Below are positions 33,160 to 42,266 of a stretch of DNA of 64,000 bases, in pieces (positions within the stretch are counted from its first letter, which is position 1; each line of letters opens with the position of its first letter). A program made the position numbers and the translations under genes. Location: positions 2,870,001-2,934,000 of the forward strand of contig NZ_CP040244.1 of the NCBI RefSeq assembly GCF_005517195.1, given 5' to 3'. The DNA is from Streptomyces vilmorinianum (lineage in GTDB: Bacteria > Actinomycetota > Actinomycetes > Streptomycetales > Streptomycetaceae). The notes beneath the pieces are model-generated. The model was not told the origin of the DNA and made no database searches. It saw nothing but the letters and a program-made list of their open reading frames with translations.

Positions 33160-33420
33160 ACTCCCGTACCGCCGAAAATCGTTCGACGTCCGGCCGCCGC
33201 GACGACATCATCGTGGGCATGTTCCGGTACGCCTTCCTCGCAGCACGGCCCGCAGTCGCGGCCGCGCCGAAGGCTGCCGTCTTCGACTTCGTCCTGACCG
33301 CCGCATTCGACGGCGCCCGAAGCTGACCCTCCCCGGCTCGTCCGGCGGACCCCACAGGGGGAGGGTCGGTCCGGCCCCGGGGTCCCCTCACACGCTTCGA
33401 GCTCAAGGAACGAGCGAACC

Positions 33421-34590
33421 ATGCCCAAGACGGCATACGTGCGCACCAAGCCGCACCTGAACATCGGCACCATGGGCCACGTCGACCACGGCAAGACCAC
33501 CCTGACCGCCGCCATCACCAAGGTCCTCAGCGAGCGCGGGACCGGCACCTTCGTGCCGTTCGACCGCATCGACCGCGCGCCCGAGGAGGCCCAGCGCGGC
33601 ATCACGATCAACATCGCGCACGTCGAGTACGAGACCGACACCCGCCACTACGCCCATGTCGACATGCCCGGCCACGCCGACTACGTGAAGAACATGGTCA
33701 CCGGCGCCGCGCAGCTCGACGGGGCGATCCTCGTCGTCTCCGCGCTCGACGGGATCATGCCGCAGACCGCCGAGCACGTACTGCTCGCCCGCCAGGTCGG
33801 CGTCGACCACATCGTGGTCGCGCTCAACAAGGCCGACGCCGGGGACGACGAGCTGACCGACCTCGTCGAGCTGGAGGTACGGGAGCTGCTCACCGCGCAC
33901 GGCTACGGCGGCGACGGCGTCCCCGTCGTCCGGGTGTCCGGGCTCAGGGCCCTGGAGGGCGACCCGCGCTGGACGGCGGCGATCGAGGCGCTGCTCGACG
34001 CGGTGGACACGTATGTGCCGATGCCCGTGCGCTATGTGGACGCGCCGTTCCTGATGTCCGTCGAGAACGTCCTCACCATCACCGGCCGCGGCACGGTCGT
34101 CACCGGCGCCATCGAGCGCGGCACGGTCAGGGTCGGCGACCGTGTGGAGGTCCTGGGTGCGGAGACCGAGACGGTCGTGACCGGGGTGGAGACCTTCGGC
34201 AAGCCGATGGAGTCCGCCGAGGCGGGCGACAACGTGGCCCTGCTGCTGCGGGGCGTTCCGCGTGACGCCGTCCGCCGGGGCCATGTGGTGGCGGCGCCGG
34301 GCAGCGTCGTACCGAGCCGGCGGTTCACCGCGCAGGTCTACGTCCTGTCGGGCCGGGAGGGCGGGCGTACCACCCCCGTCTCGACCGGCTACCGGCCGCA
34401 GTTCTACATCAGGACCGCGGACGTGGTCGGCGACGTCGACCTCGGCGAGACGGCGGTGGCGCGCCCCGGCGACACGGTCACGATGACCGTCGAGCTCGGC
34501 CGTGACGTGCCGCTGGAGCCGGGCCTCGGCTTCGCGATCCGCGAGGGCGGGCGTACGGTCGGCGCCGGCACGGTGACCGCGCTGGTCTGA
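33421..34590 (+). CDS. tuf3: elongation factor Tu, divergent third type
   Basis: This 389-residue EF-Tu has all G-motifs: [10 protein letters not shown], the switch region [30 protein letters not shown], and NKAD for guanine. Domains 2 and 3 are complete. Compared with the abundant EF-Tu, it is diverged: Cys of DCPGH is Met82, and the end reads GAGTVTALV instead of the usual conserved tail. This matches tuf3 of Streptomyces, reported as growth-phase and ppGpp-linked. It would deliver aminoacyl-tRNA but may have altered antibiotic sensitivity. It is monocistronic, with a 14-bp stem terminator ten bases after the stop. Confidence 0.93.
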   Translation: MPKTAYVRTKPHLNIGTMGHVDHGKTTLTAAITKVLSERGTGTFVPFDRIDRAPEEAQRGITINIAHVEYETDTRHYAHVDMPGHADYVKNMVTGAAQLDGAILVVSALDGIMPQTAEHVLLARQVGVDHIVVALNKADAGDDELTDLVELEVRELLTAHGYGGDGVPVVRVSGLRALEGDPRWTAAIEALLDAVDTYVPMPVRYVDAPFLMSVENVLTITGRGTVVTGAIERGTVRVGDRVEVLGAETETVVTGVETFGKPMESAEAGDNVALLLRGVPRDAVRRGHVVAAPGSVVPSRRFTAQVYVLSGREGGRTTPVSTGYRPQFYIRTADVVGDVDLGETAVARPGDTVTMTVELGRDVPLEPGLGFAIREGGRTVGAGTVTALV

Positions 34591-34599
34591 AACGGCGGA

Positions 34600-34632
34600 G
34601 GCCCGCATTCCGTACCCCACGGAATGCGGGCC
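34600..34632 (+). terminator. tuf3 terminator hairpin
   Basis: A perfect 14-bp stem (34600-34613 and 34619-34632) with an ACCCC loop begins nine bases after the tuf3 stop. It ends 11 bases before the next gene start. Confidence 0.85.
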
Positions 34633-34643
34633 ACAATGAGAGC

Positions 34644-35525
34644 GTGAACGACAGCGCCGACGACAGCGGCAACGACAGCGTCAACGAGCAGATCCCCGTC
34701 ATCCGGGACGTCGACGGCGGGACCGCCCGGCTCATGCCCGACATCGACCGGGACCGGGCCTGGCTCCTCACCGTCGACGGCGCCCCCCAGTCGTACGTGG
34801 ACCTGGACGAGCCGACGCACCTCGAGTTCGAGTACGCGCGCCGGCTCGCGCACGTCCTCGACAACGCCGCCGACGAGGGCGAACCCCTGACCGTCCTTCA
34901 CCTCGGCGGCGGGGCGCTCACCCTGCCCCGGTACATCGCGGCGACGCGCCCCGGCTCGCGCCAGGACGTCGTGGAGGCCGACCGGGGGCTGATCGACCTG
35001 GTGGCCGAGCACCTTCCGCTGCCGGAGGGCTCCGGCGTCACGGTGCACGGGGCGGACGCCCGGGCGTGGCTGGAGGGCGCGCCCGACGCGTCGGTGGACG
35101 TGCTGATCGCCGACGTGTTCGGCGGCTCGCGGGTACCGGCGCATCTGACCTCGGCCGAGTACGCGCGCGAGGCGCGGCGGGTGCTGCGGCCGGGCGGGAT
35201 CTACGCCGCGAACCTGGCCGACGGGGCGCCCTTCGCCTTCCTCCGCTCCCAACTGGCCACCTTCGCGGGCGTCTTCCCCGAGCTCGCGCTCATCGCCGAG
35301 CCGGCCGTGCTGCGCGGCCGCCGCTTCGGCAACGCCGTCCTCGTCGCCTCCGACGGCCCCCTCGACACGGCCTACCTGGCCCGGCGCGCGGCCGCGGACG
35401 CCTTCCCCGCGCGCGTGGAGTACGGCGCGACGCTCACCCGCTTCACGGCCGACGCCCACCCGGTGTCGGACACGGACGCGGTGCCGTCCCCCGTACCCCC
35501 GGACGGCGCCTTCAGCGTGGGCTGA
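34644..35525 (+). CDS. spermidine synthase-like methyltransferase-fold protein
   Basis: This 293-residue protein has the spermidine-synthase fold: LTVLHLGGGALTLPRYIAA for the AdoMet/dcAdoMet site, DVVEADRGLIDLVAEHL, and VDVLIADVFGGSRVPAHLTSAEYAREARRVL. The Asp in the last motif is kept, but the full polyamine-binding set is not obvious. Similar actinobacterial proteins are annotated as spermidine synthase or fused MFS/spermidine synthase without proof. It starts at GTG 34644, right after the tuf3 terminator; CACAAT six bases upstream is a weak -10 for a leaderless message. Confidence 0.82.
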   Translation: MNDSADDSGNDSVNEQIPVIRDVDGGTARLMPDIDRDRAWLLTVDGAPQSYVDLDEPTHLEFEYARRLAHVLDNAADEGEPLTVLHLGGGALTLPRYIAATRPGSRQDVVEADRGLIDLVAEHLPLPEGSGVTVHGADARAWLEGAPDASVDVLIADVFGGSRVPAHLTSAEYAREARRVLRPGGIYAANLADGAPFAFLRSQLATFAGVFPELALIAEPAVLRGRRFGNAVLVASDGPLDTAYLARRAAADAFPARVEYGATLTRFTADAHPVSDTDAVPSPVPPDGAFSVG

Positions 35526-35766
35526 GGGCCGGCGGCCACCACCTTCGGGCGGCGTCACGCCGCTGGGCCGTACGTGGGTTCGGCATCGACAGGGCTGCGG
35601 CGAGCGGGAAGCCACCCACGCCGCGGAGCACACGCCCGCGGAACGGACCGGCGTCACCCGCGCCTGGCGGGTACGTCGTCGCGGCCGGCAGCACGGTCCA
35701 GGGGCGCTCGTATGACGTCGTCGTCCACGAAGCCCGGCCACACCCGTCCCTGCGCTGCGGCGCCGG

Positions 35767-37128
35767 TCAGGCGCCCGGGGAGGGCGTCCGGCTGTCCGCC
35801 GTCGGGGCTGCCGGACGGGACTCGGGCGCGTCCTCGGCCGGTGACGGCAGCTGCAGCGCCTGCCTCGCGGAACCGTCGACCTCCTTCGTACGCCGCGTCA
35901 GGTTCCGTACGTCCGGGACCAGCAGGACCAGGGCCGTCACCACCACGATCAGCGCCGCCGAGCCCCAGAGCGCCTCGCTGCGGCCGAAGAGGCTCTCCGC
36001 CGGGCCCGCGAGTGCCGTGGACAGCGGGAGCATGGCCGTCGAGCCGAACCAGTCGTACGCGGCGACCCGGGAGAGCTTCTCCTCCGGGATCTCCTGGTGC
36101 AGCGTCGTCATCCAGGCCACGCCGAACACCTCGATCGCCACACCGCTGACGAACATGGCGGCCGAGAGGCCGACGACGTCGAGCGGTACCGCGAGCGCCG
36201 CCGAGGGCAGGGCGATCGGGAAGACGCCGAGCGTGCCGACGAGCAGCATCCGGCGCGGTTTCCAACGCATCATCAACAGGGCGCCGGACAGCGTGCCGAC
36301 ACCGAACGCGGCCAGCGCGAGCCCCCACGGCCGGGCGCCGCCGAGTTCGTCCCGGGCGACCAGCGGGCCGTACACCGACTCGGCCGCGCCGACCAGCGCC
36401 ACGACGATCGAGAACTGGGCCACGATCGACCACAGCCACGGGCGTCCGACGAACTCGTGCCAGCCCTCGCGCAGATCGGCGAGCAGCCCCCCGCCCGGCT
36501 TGCGCTCGGCGATGTGACTGACGTCGAGGAAGGCCCGCAGCGCGCCGGCGACGGCGAAGGCCGCGGCGTCGATCGCGAGGACCCAGCCCGGGCCGACGGC
36601 GGCGATCATCGCGCCGCCGAGCGCCGCCCCGCCGATCCCGGCGCCGTGCATCGCCATCCGGAAGAGGGCGAAGGCGCGGCTGACCTGCTCGCCGCTGACA
36701 CTCGACATCAGCATGCCCTCGGCCGCCGGGCTGAAGAAGGCCTGGCCCGTTCCGCACAGCGCCGTCAGCACCATCATCTGCCACAGCTGCGGTTCGCCCG
36801 CGAGGACGAGGAGGGCGAAGAGGCCCTGCGAGACACAGTTCAGGGCGTTGGCGGCGACCATCACGCGGTGCCGGGGTATCCGGTCGGCGACCGCGCCGCC
36901 TATGAGGAGGAAGAGGACGAGCGGGAGCGTGCGGGCCGCCGCCACCAGGCCCACGTCACCGCCGTCGCCACCGGACTGCATCACGGCGAACGCCGCCGCG
37001 ATCAGGGCACCGTGGGTGCCGAGGTTGGTGACGATCGCGGCGGCGGTCAGCAGCAGGTAGTTGCGGCCGGCCCAGTCGGGGCGACGGGAGAGCAGCGTGG
37101 TGCGGGGGGAGGCGGCGGGAGTTCTCAC
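35767..37128 (-). CDS. MFS transporter (efflux type)
   Basis: This 453-residue protein has 12 predicted helices, the MFS loop motif GGAVADRIPRHRVMVAAN between helices 2 and 3, and a central loop around HIAERKPGGGLLADLREGWHEF. It resembles the macrolide/enterobactin exporter-like MFS_3 group. The last 45 residues are a hydrophilic Pro/Ser/Ala tail. It probably exports a small drug-like molecule. GTG 37128 has GATAGT upstream but no clear Shine-Dalgarno. The 241-bp gap to its left contains no feature I can support. Confidence 0.88.
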   Translation of the reverse strand: MRTPAASPRTTLLSRRPDWAGRNYLLLTAAAIVTNLGTHGALIAAAFAVMQSGGDGGDVGLVAAARTLPLVLFLLIGGAVADRIPRHRVMVAANALNCVSQGLFALLVLAGEPQLWQMMVLTALCGTGQAFFSPAAEGMLMSSVSGEQVSRAFALFRMAMHGAGIGGAALGGAMIAAVGPGWVLAIDAAAFAVAGALRAFLDVSHIAERKPGGGLLADLREGWHEFVGRPWLWSIVAQFSIVVALVGAAESVYGPLVARDELGGARPWGLALAAFGVGTLSGALLMMRWKPRRMLLVGTLGVFPIALPSAALAVPLDVVGLSAAMFVSGVAIEVFGVAWMTTLHQEIPEEKLSRVAAYDWFGSTAMLPLSTALAGPAESLFGRSEALWGSAALIVVVTALVLLVPDVRNLTRRTKEVDGSARQALQLPSPAEDAPESRPAAPTADSRTPSPGA

Positions 37129-37188
37129 TCCGGGGACTATCCCTGTCGCCGCCGCCTCCTGCCAAACCGGTTACCGCCCCACGTCGGA

Positions 37189-38262
37189 TCAGGAGCTCTC
37201 CGGGGCCAGCCGTACCGTCGAGAGGATCTGCTGGATCGTCGCGTCCGGCAGCTCGTCCTTGACGCCGTCGGCCCCGTAGAGCACGAACGACGAGAAGTCG
37301 CCCTTGGCGTTCTTGAAGGAGAACGCGACGGACTTGCCATCCGACTCGCACTTGTTCCGCTTCGTGATCCCCGGGGCGGTGGCCGTCGCGACGCTGCCGA
37401 CGAGACCGGACTTGGTGGTGTACGGGACGGCCTTGGTGATCTTGATGGTGCCCTTGGGCATGTGCTGCGCGTAGCCCGCCCACACCCAGTTGCCGGCCTC
37501 GTTGTACGCCGCCTCGGCGGTGTCCTTGGCGCCCTGGCCGCCCTTGGTGCCCGCGGAGCTCAGGCCCCAGCTTTCCTCGGAGCCGTCCTTGTTGGTGTCG
37601 AACGTGCACCACTTGCTCTTGTACCGCACGGGCGCTGACATGGTGACGACCGGCGAGCCGTCCCCCTTCTTCTCGTCCTCGAAGAAGGTGACGGAACCGG
37701 GCTTCAGCACCTCCCACTCGGGCGGTACGTCGAACAGCGTCCCGTACTTGGGGTTGTGGACGACCTTCCAGCCCGGGATCGTCGGCTGGTGCGCCGCGTC
37801 GTCGCGCGGGTTGTCGATCGAGGGGGAGGCCGACGCGGACGTCGAGGCCGACGTGGACGGCTTGGCGTCGCCGCCCGCCTGGGTGTTCTTCTCGTCGTCG
37901 CTGCCGAGGACGAGGTATCCCGTGACACCGGCGGCGACGACCACGGCCGTCGCGGCGGCGATGGCGATCAGGGTCGTCTGCTTCTTCTTGCCGTCACCCG
38001 GCCCGCCCTGCGGCGCGCCCGGCACCGCGTACTGCGGCACGGTCGGCTGCTGGTACGGGTTGGGCTGCGCGTACCCGGGCTGGGCCGGCTGCTGCGGGTA
38101 ACCCGGCGGCTGCGTCGGCGGCTGCTGCGGGTAGCCGGGCTGCTGCTGGTATCCCGGCTGTTGGTAGGGGTTCGGCTGCTGATAACCCGACTGCTGGTAC
38201 GGGTTCTGACTCTGGTCCTGCGGGTTCTGCTCGCCCCCGGGCGGCTGCTGTCCTGGCCACAT
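37189..38262 (-). CDS. Gln/Pro-rich single-pass membrane protein
   Basis: This 357-residue protein begins with about 90 residues of NPYQQPGYQQ-like repeats (Gln, Pro, Tyr, Asn), then a positive patch and a single transmembrane helix (TTLIAIAAATAVVVAAGVTGYLV). After a Ser/Thr/Ala linker, an extracellular domain follows with two cysteines (KSKWCTFD and KRNKCES) that may be disulfide-bonded. The topology is N-in with an external domain, a common Streptomyces architecture of unknown role. ATG 38262 is preceded by TATGGT eight bases upstream, and there is no Shine-Dalgarno. Confidence 0.8.
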   Translation of the reverse strand: MWPGQQPPGGEQNPQDQSQNPYQQSGYQQPNPYQQPGYQQQPGYPQQPPTQPPGYPQQPAQPGYAQPNPYQQPTVPQYAVPGAPQGGPGDGKKKQTTLIAIAAATAVVVAAGVTGYLVLGSDDEKNTQAGGDAKPSTSASTSASASPSIDNPRDDAAHQPTIPGWKVVHNPKYGTLFDVPPEWEVLKPGSVTFFEDEKKGDGSPVVTMSAPVRYKSKWCTFDTNKDGSEESWGLSSAGTKGGQGAKDTAEAAYNEAGNWVWAGYAQHMPKGTIKITKAVPYTTKSGLVGSVATATAPGITKRNKCESDGKSVAFSFKNAKGDFSSFVLYGADGVKDELPDATIQQILSTVRLAPESS

Positions 38263-38379
38263 GGCCAGTAACCATAGAGGTGCGGCGGGAACCCTGCTAC
38301 GCCCGCCCCTGCCGCCGGGCAGCCCGGGAGCCCGGTACCGGGGATGGCCTTCCGTGCTACTCGTGGGTAACATCGGCGC

Positions 38380-38832
38380 ATGAGCGCAGACCAGATGTCC
38401 GTGGGCGAGATGCTCGCCGCCACCGTTCCCATGGCCGGGACCCTCAACCTCGAGTTCCTGGAGACCACTTCCGAGCGTGCTGTCGTCCGCCTGCCGGACC
38501 AGCCCGACTACCACAACCACGTCGGCGGCCCGCACGCCGGAGCCATGTTCACGCTGGCCGAGTCGGCCAGCGGCGCGATCGTCATCGCCGCCTTCGGCGA
38601 CCAGTTGAGCCGCGCGGTCCCGCTCGCCGTCAGTGCCGAGATCGGCTACAAGAAGCTCGCCATGGGCGTCGTCACGGCCACCGCCACGCTGGGCCGCCCG
38701 GCCGCCGACGTCGTCGCCGAGCTGGACGCCGGCGAGCGCCCGGAGTTCCCCGTCCACATCGCGATCACGCGCGAGGACGGCGCCGTGACCGGCGAGATGA
38801 CGGTCGTCTGGACCCTGCGCCCGAACTCCTGA
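38380..38832 (+). CDS. hotdog-fold thioesterase-like protein (DUF4442)
   Basis: This 150-residue hotdog-fold protein has YHNHVGGPHAGAMFTLAESASGA, the PaaI/DUF4442 helix with adjacent Asn-His and Gly-Pro-His, and a late VTGEMTVVWTLRPN strand. Such proteins hydrolyse acyl- or aryl-CoA thioesters or bind them. No CoA pathway lies beside it. TAACAT six bases before ATG 38380 and no Shine-Dalgarno mark a leaderless message. A 16-bp stem terminator follows. Confidence 0.82.
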   Translation: MSADQMSVGEMLAATVPMAGTLNLEFLETTSERAVVRLPDQPDYHNHVGGPHAGAMFTLAESASGAIVIAAFGDQLSRAVPLAVSAEIGYKKLAMGVVTATATLGRPAADVVAELDAGERPEFPVHIAITREDGAVTGEMTVVWTLRPNS

Positions 38833-38863
38833 CATCCCTGACTCCTGCCATCGGGTCACCACC

Positions 38864-38902
38864 GGCCGCCCCCGCACCCCGTCTCCGGGTGCGGGGGCGG
38901 CC
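38864..38902 (+). terminator. terminator after thioesterase gene
   Basis: A perfect 16-bp GC stem (38864-38879 and 38887-38902) with a 7-nt loop lies 32 bases after the stop. No U-tract. Confidence 0.8.
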
Positions 38903-39040
38903 GCGTTCGCGCGCGGGCCCGGGGGCCTCCCCCGGTGATCCCCGGCCGCTCGCGGAGGTCGTGGTGCGCCGGCCGTGACCAGGTAGGCTGCCCCGGCGTG
39001 CGCGACGCGGCGCACGCCGACGACACGGGAGGAATCCGCG

Positions 39041-39718
39041 TTGCACGTCCAGGAGTGGCTGGAGACGATCCCCGCGGTCGCCATCTACGCGCTGGTGGGA
39101 GTGGTGATCGGGCTGGAGAGCCTGGGCATCCCGCTGCCCGGCGAGATCGTCCTCGTGAGCTCGGCCCTGCTGGCCTCGCAGCACGGCGACATCGATCCGT
39201 ACGTTCTCGGTGCCTGCGCCACGGCCGGCGCGATCATCGGTGACTCGATCGGCTACGCGATCGGCCGCAAGGGCGGGCGGCCGCTGCTCGCCTGGCTGGG
39301 GAAGAAGTTCCCCAAGCACTTCAGCGAGGCCAATATCGCGCTGGCGGAGCGGTCCTTCGAGAAGTGGGGCATGTGGGCGGTCTTCTTCGGCCGCTTCGTC
39401 GCCCTGCTGCGGATCTTCGCCGGCCCGCTCGCGGGCGTGCTGCGGATGCCGTACTGGAAGTTCCTCATCGCCAACGTCTTCGGCGGCATCCTCTGGGCGG
39501 GCGGGACCACGGCCGTCATCTACTCGGTCGGTGTCGTCGCCGAGGCCTGGCTCAAGCGCTTCTCGTGGCTGGGCCTGGTGCTCGCCGTCCTGGTCGGCCT
39601 CACCTCGATGCTGATCCTGAAGAACCGCGCGAAGAAGGCCGCGGCCAAGGCGGAGTCGGCCGCCGAACCCGCCGCCGAACCGGTGGGCGAGCCCGTGCCG
39701 GTGCCGGCGGCGGACTGA
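39041..39718 (+). CDS. DedA-family membrane protein
   Basis: This 225-residue DedA protein has GLESLGIPLPGEIVLVSSALLA, GAIIGDSIGYAIGRKGGR and the signature FFGRFVALLRIFAGPLAGVLRMPYWKF. Key acidic (Glu in PGE) and basic (Arg in GRF) residues are present. DedA proteins include undecaprenyl-phosphate flippases such as UptA, so this and UppP may both serve lipid-carrier recycling, though they are far apart. TTG 39041 has GGGAGGA seven bases upstream. TAGGCT (38984-38989) may be the -10 box. The C-terminus is Ala/Glu/Pro-rich. Confidence 0.9.
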   Translation: MHVQEWLETIPAVAIYALVGVVIGLESLGIPLPGEIVLVSSALLASQHGDIDPYVLGACATAGAIIGDSIGYAIGRKGGRPLLAWLGKKFPKHFSEANIALAERSFEKWGMWAVFFGRFVALLRIFAGPLAGVLRMPYWKFLIANVFGGILWAGGTTAVIYSVGVVAEAWLKRFSWLGLVLAVLVGLTSMLILKNRAKKAAAKAESAAEPAAEPVGEPVPVPAAD

Positions 39719-39726
39719 CGACAGCG

Positions 39727-39776
39727 GTACGGGAAAGGGCGCGGTGCCCGCAGGGGCACCGCGCCCTTTCCCGTAC
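39727..39776. terminator. 23-bp bidirectional terminator between dedA and gamma-CA
   Basis: A perfect 23-bp stem (39727-39749 and 39754-39776) with a GCAG loop sits between converging stops. The AAA/TTT inside each arm gives it a terminator-like profile in both directions. Confidence 0.88.
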
Positions 39777-39796
39777 GCGACCTGTACGCGCCTCGC

Positions 39797-40324
39797 TCAG
39801 CTCCCGAAGGCCTCGGCGTGGCCCTTGGCCAGGTGCAGGTACATCTCCGCGTTGAGGCGGATGCCGGCCCGCTCCTCCTCCGTCAGGGGCCGCCGGACCT
39901 TGGCCGGGACCCCCGCGACCAGGGAACCCGGCGGGATCTCCATCCCCTGCGGGACCAGTGCCTGCGCGGCCACGAGCGAGCCGGCGCCGACGCGGGCGCC
40001 GTTGAGGATCGTGGCGCCCATGCCGACAAGGACGTCGTCCTCGACCGTGCAGCCGTGGACGGTGGCGTTGTGGCCGATCGTCACGCGGTCGCCGATGGTG
40101 ACGGGGAAGCCCGGGTCGACATGGACCGTGCAGTTGTCCTGGATGTTCGAGTCCTCGCCGACCACGACGGGACCGCAGTCCGCCCGCAGCACCGCGTGGT
40201 ACCAGACGCTCGCGCGGGCGCCGAGCGTGACATCGCCGAGCACGACCGAGGTCGGTGCGGTGAAGGCGGTCGGATCGACCTGCGGCTCCTTGCCGCCCAC
40301 GCCCTTGATCAACGCCTCTGTCAT
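39797..40324 (-). CDS. gamma-carbonic anhydrase family protein
   Basis: This 175-residue left-handed beta-helix has hexapeptide repeats and the gamma-CA zinc ligands: His in NCTVHVDPG and two in IGHNATVHGC. The conserved Arg and Asp-Asn (RADCGPVVVGEDSNIQDN) are present. Many such proteins (CaiE/YrdA-like) have weak or no carbonic anhydrase activity. It starts at ATG 40324 with GGAG upstream; a 27-codon 5' extension has no site. Confidence 0.88.
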   Translation of the reverse strand: MTEALIKGVGGKEPQVDPTAFTAPTSVVLGDVTLGARASVWYHAVLRADCGPVVVGEDSNIQDNCTVHVDPGFPVTIGDRVTIGHNATVHGCTVEDDVLVGMGATILNGARVGAGSLVAAQALVPQGMEIPPGSLVAGVPAKVRRPLTEEERAGIRLNAEMYLHLAKGHAEAFGS

Positions 40325-40445
40325 CGTTCGCTCCTGCTCCGTCGCCGTCTGCGTCACGCCTGCACGAACCCTAGCTCCGCTCTCATGACGGACATCACAG
40401 GGCACCCCACTGATCAGGCACGACGGCGGCGACTACCGTGTGCGG

Positions 40446-41189
40446 GTGCCCCGGAACAGAAACACGTTCTCCTCTCTCACCGCCTGGCGGCGGCGCGTTC
40501 TCGCCCATGCCGTGCAGGGCGGATGGCGCTGGGTGCAGAAGGCCGGTTCCGTCACCGCCGAGCACCCGGGACGGCTGCGTTTCCGTCGCCTCGGCGCGGG
40601 CACCAGGCTGGCCTTCCCGCAGGGGACCGTCTTCGGTGAGCAGTGGATCGAGATCGGCGAGTGCTGCATCATCGCCGAGCAGGTCACCCTCACCGCCGGC
40701 ATGCTGCCCGGACTCGACCTCGGGCCCGACACGGTCCTGACCCTCGGGAACGGTGTCGTCCTGGGCCGCGGCAGCCACGTCATCGCCGACACCACGGTGA
40801 CCATCGGCTCGGACACGTACTGCGGGCCGTACGTCTACATCACCTCGACCAACCACAGTTACGACGATCCGGACGAGCCGGTCGGCAGGCAGTGGCCGCG
40901 CTCCGAGCCGGTCGAGATCGGGCCCGGGTGCTGGCTGGGCACCGGCGCGGTGATCCTGCCGGGGGCCAGGCTCGGCCGCAATGTGGTGGTCGCGGCGGGC
41001 GCGGTCGTACGGGGTGAGGTGCCGGACCACTCCGTGGTGGCGGGGGCACCGGCGCGGGTCGTGCGCAGCTGGGATCCGGAGCAGGGCTGGCAGCCGCCGC
41101 TGCGGACGCCGGCCCCTGTGCCGATCCCGGACGGGGTGACGGCCGAGCAGCTCGCCGCACTCGCGGCCTGGGAGCTCGCCCAGGGCTGA
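40446..41189 (+). CDS. acyltransferase with left-handed beta-helix
   Basis: This 247-residue hexapeptide-repeat protein resembles O-acetyltransferases of the NodL/maltose group: DTYCGPYVYITSTNHSYDDP supplies the catalytic His, and IGPGCWLGTGAVILPGARLG the CoA-binding coils. The basic N-terminal 30 residues are helical. It probably acetylates a sugar or polymer precursor; the acceptor is unknown. TACCGT six bases before GTG 40446 suggests a leaderless mRNA. It is divergent from gamma-CA, another beta-helix protein. Confidence 0.82.
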   Translation: MPRNRNTFSSLTAWRRRVLAHAVQGGWRWVQKAGSVTAEHPGRLRFRRLGAGTRLAFPQGTVFGEQWIEIGECCIIAEQVTLTAGMLPGLDLGPDTVLTLGNGVVLGRGSHVIADTTVTIGSDTYCGPYVYITSTNHSYDDPDEPVGRQWPRSEPVEIGPGCWLGTGAVILPGARLGRNVVVAAGAVVRGEVPDHSVVAGAPARVVRSWDPEQGWQPPLRTPAPVPIPDGVTAEQLAALAAWELAQG

Positions 41190-41216
41190 CGACGGGAGCC
41201 GACCCGGGCCCGGGCC

Positions 41217-41266
41217 GACAGGCGCTGACCAGGGGCGGGCCGGGTCGACAGGCGCTGATCAGGGGC
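41217..41266. repeat. 20-bp direct repeat, 30-bp period
   Basis: GACAGGCGCTGACCAGGGGC (41217-41236) recurs with one change at 41247-41266, just past the EamA stop at 41282 on the opposite strand and after the acyltransferase. Function unknown. Confidence 0.6.
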
Positions 41267-41281
41267 CGGCCGGAGCCGCCG

Positions 41282-42148
41282 TCAGCCCGTCGCCAGAAGC
41301 ACCGTGCCCACCAGGGCGAGGCCCGCGCCCGCCGCCTGCACCGCGCGCAGCCGCTCCTTGAGCACCCCACGCGCCGCCAGCGCCGTCACCACCGGGTAGA
41401 GGCTGGCCAGTACGGCGGCGACGGCGACGGGGCCGTTCTGCGCCGCGATCGAGTACGTGCCGTTGGCGGCCACGTCCGCGAGGCCGACGAAGGCGAGGGC
41501 CGGGAGGGCCGACCGGACGACCTCCATGCCGCCGGCCTCGGGCAGCGCCCGACCGCCGCGCTTCACGGAGACGTACAGCGCGCCGCCGCCCACCGCCACG
41601 TTGGTGACGCGCTGCACGAACAGGGCGAGGAACAGTCCGGTGAGGGTCGTGGACGCCTCGGCGATCAGAGCCATCACGGAGCCGAACCCGAGGGCCGCGA
41701 CGAGGGTGAGGAGCACCGCCTGGCGCTGCACGGGCGCGCCGCGCAGCTCGGGGCCACCCGCGAGGACGACGCCGACGACCGCCACGCCGATCCCGGCGAA
41801 CTGGAGCAGCCCCGGCCGGTCGCCGACGAGCAGCCCCACCGAGACGGGCACGACGACGCCGAGCGAGCCGAGCGGGGAGACGACGCCCATCGGGCCGAGG
41901 GCCAGGGCCTTGTAGAAGCACAGCATCGCCACCGGACCGACCACGCCCGCCGCGACCGCGTACCAGAGCTCGGATCCCGCCTCGCTCCAGGCGCCGGTGC
42001 CGACGACGATCGCGCCGAGGACGACGACCGCGAGCATCTGGGAGACGACGACCACCGTCAGGGCGGGCATGCGCCGGGTGAGCAGCCCGCCGCCGAAGTC
42101 GGCCAGGCCCCACAGCAGGGCGGTGGCCAGAGCGAACAGCGCAGTCAT
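41282..42148 (-). CDS. EamA-family (DMT superfamily) transporter
   Basis: This 288-residue exporter has about ten helices. The first is MTALFALATALLWGLADFGG, and the second repeat ends AAVLASLYPVVTALAARGVLKERL. It is divergent from an XRE-cupin regulator with three stacked dyads between them. The pairing suggests controlled export of an amino acid or related compound. The start is ATG 42148, with GAGG upstream; an in-frame ATG 33 codons earlier overlaps the operator region and is unlikely. Confidence 0.87.
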   Translation of the reverse strand: MTALFALATALLWGLADFGGGLLTRRMPALTVVVVSQMLAVVVLGAIVVGTGAWSEAGSELWYAVAAGVVGPVAMLCFYKALALGPMGVVSPLGSLGVVVPVSVGLLVGDRPGLLQFAGIGVAVVGVVLAGGPELRGAPVQRQAVLLTLVAALGFGSVMALIAEASTTLTGLFLALFVQRVTNVAVGGGALYVSVKRGGRALPEAGGMEVVRSALPALAFVGLADVAANGTYSIAAQNGPVAVAAVLASLYPVVTALAARGVLKERLRAVQAAGAGLALVGTVLLATG

Positions 42149-42186
42149 GGAATCCTCGCGGGGTAGCGGTCTCGCAGTACAGTGCG

Positions 42187-42240
42187 GTGTACAGCTGAGT
42201 ACACCGTGGTAGACCACACAGTAGTTCAGTCTGTTGAACT
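42187..42240. promoter_or_regulatory. three stacked dyads between EamA and XRE-cupin genes
   Basis: GTGTAC-N6-GTACAC (42187-42204), GTGGT-AG-ACCAC (42206-42217) and AGTTCA-N6-TGAACT (42223-42240) are perfect inverted repeats in one 118-bp divergent gap. At least one is probably the operator of the XRE-cupin regulator. Confidence 0.65.
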
Positions 42241-42266
42241 CTGTCATCCAAAATATTGGACGGAAT

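Noticed and set aside
33219..33326. 35-codon frame upstream of tuf3
   Set aside because: It begins with ATG and reads MFRYAFLAARPAVAAAPK but has no ribosome binding site or -10 at the leaderless distance. It may be chance, although a tuf3 leader peptide cannot be excluded.
37189..39084. A 631-codon minus-strand frame that includes the thioesterase region
   Set aside because: The upstream part runs antisense through the thioesterase gene and its terminator. The real start is at 38262.
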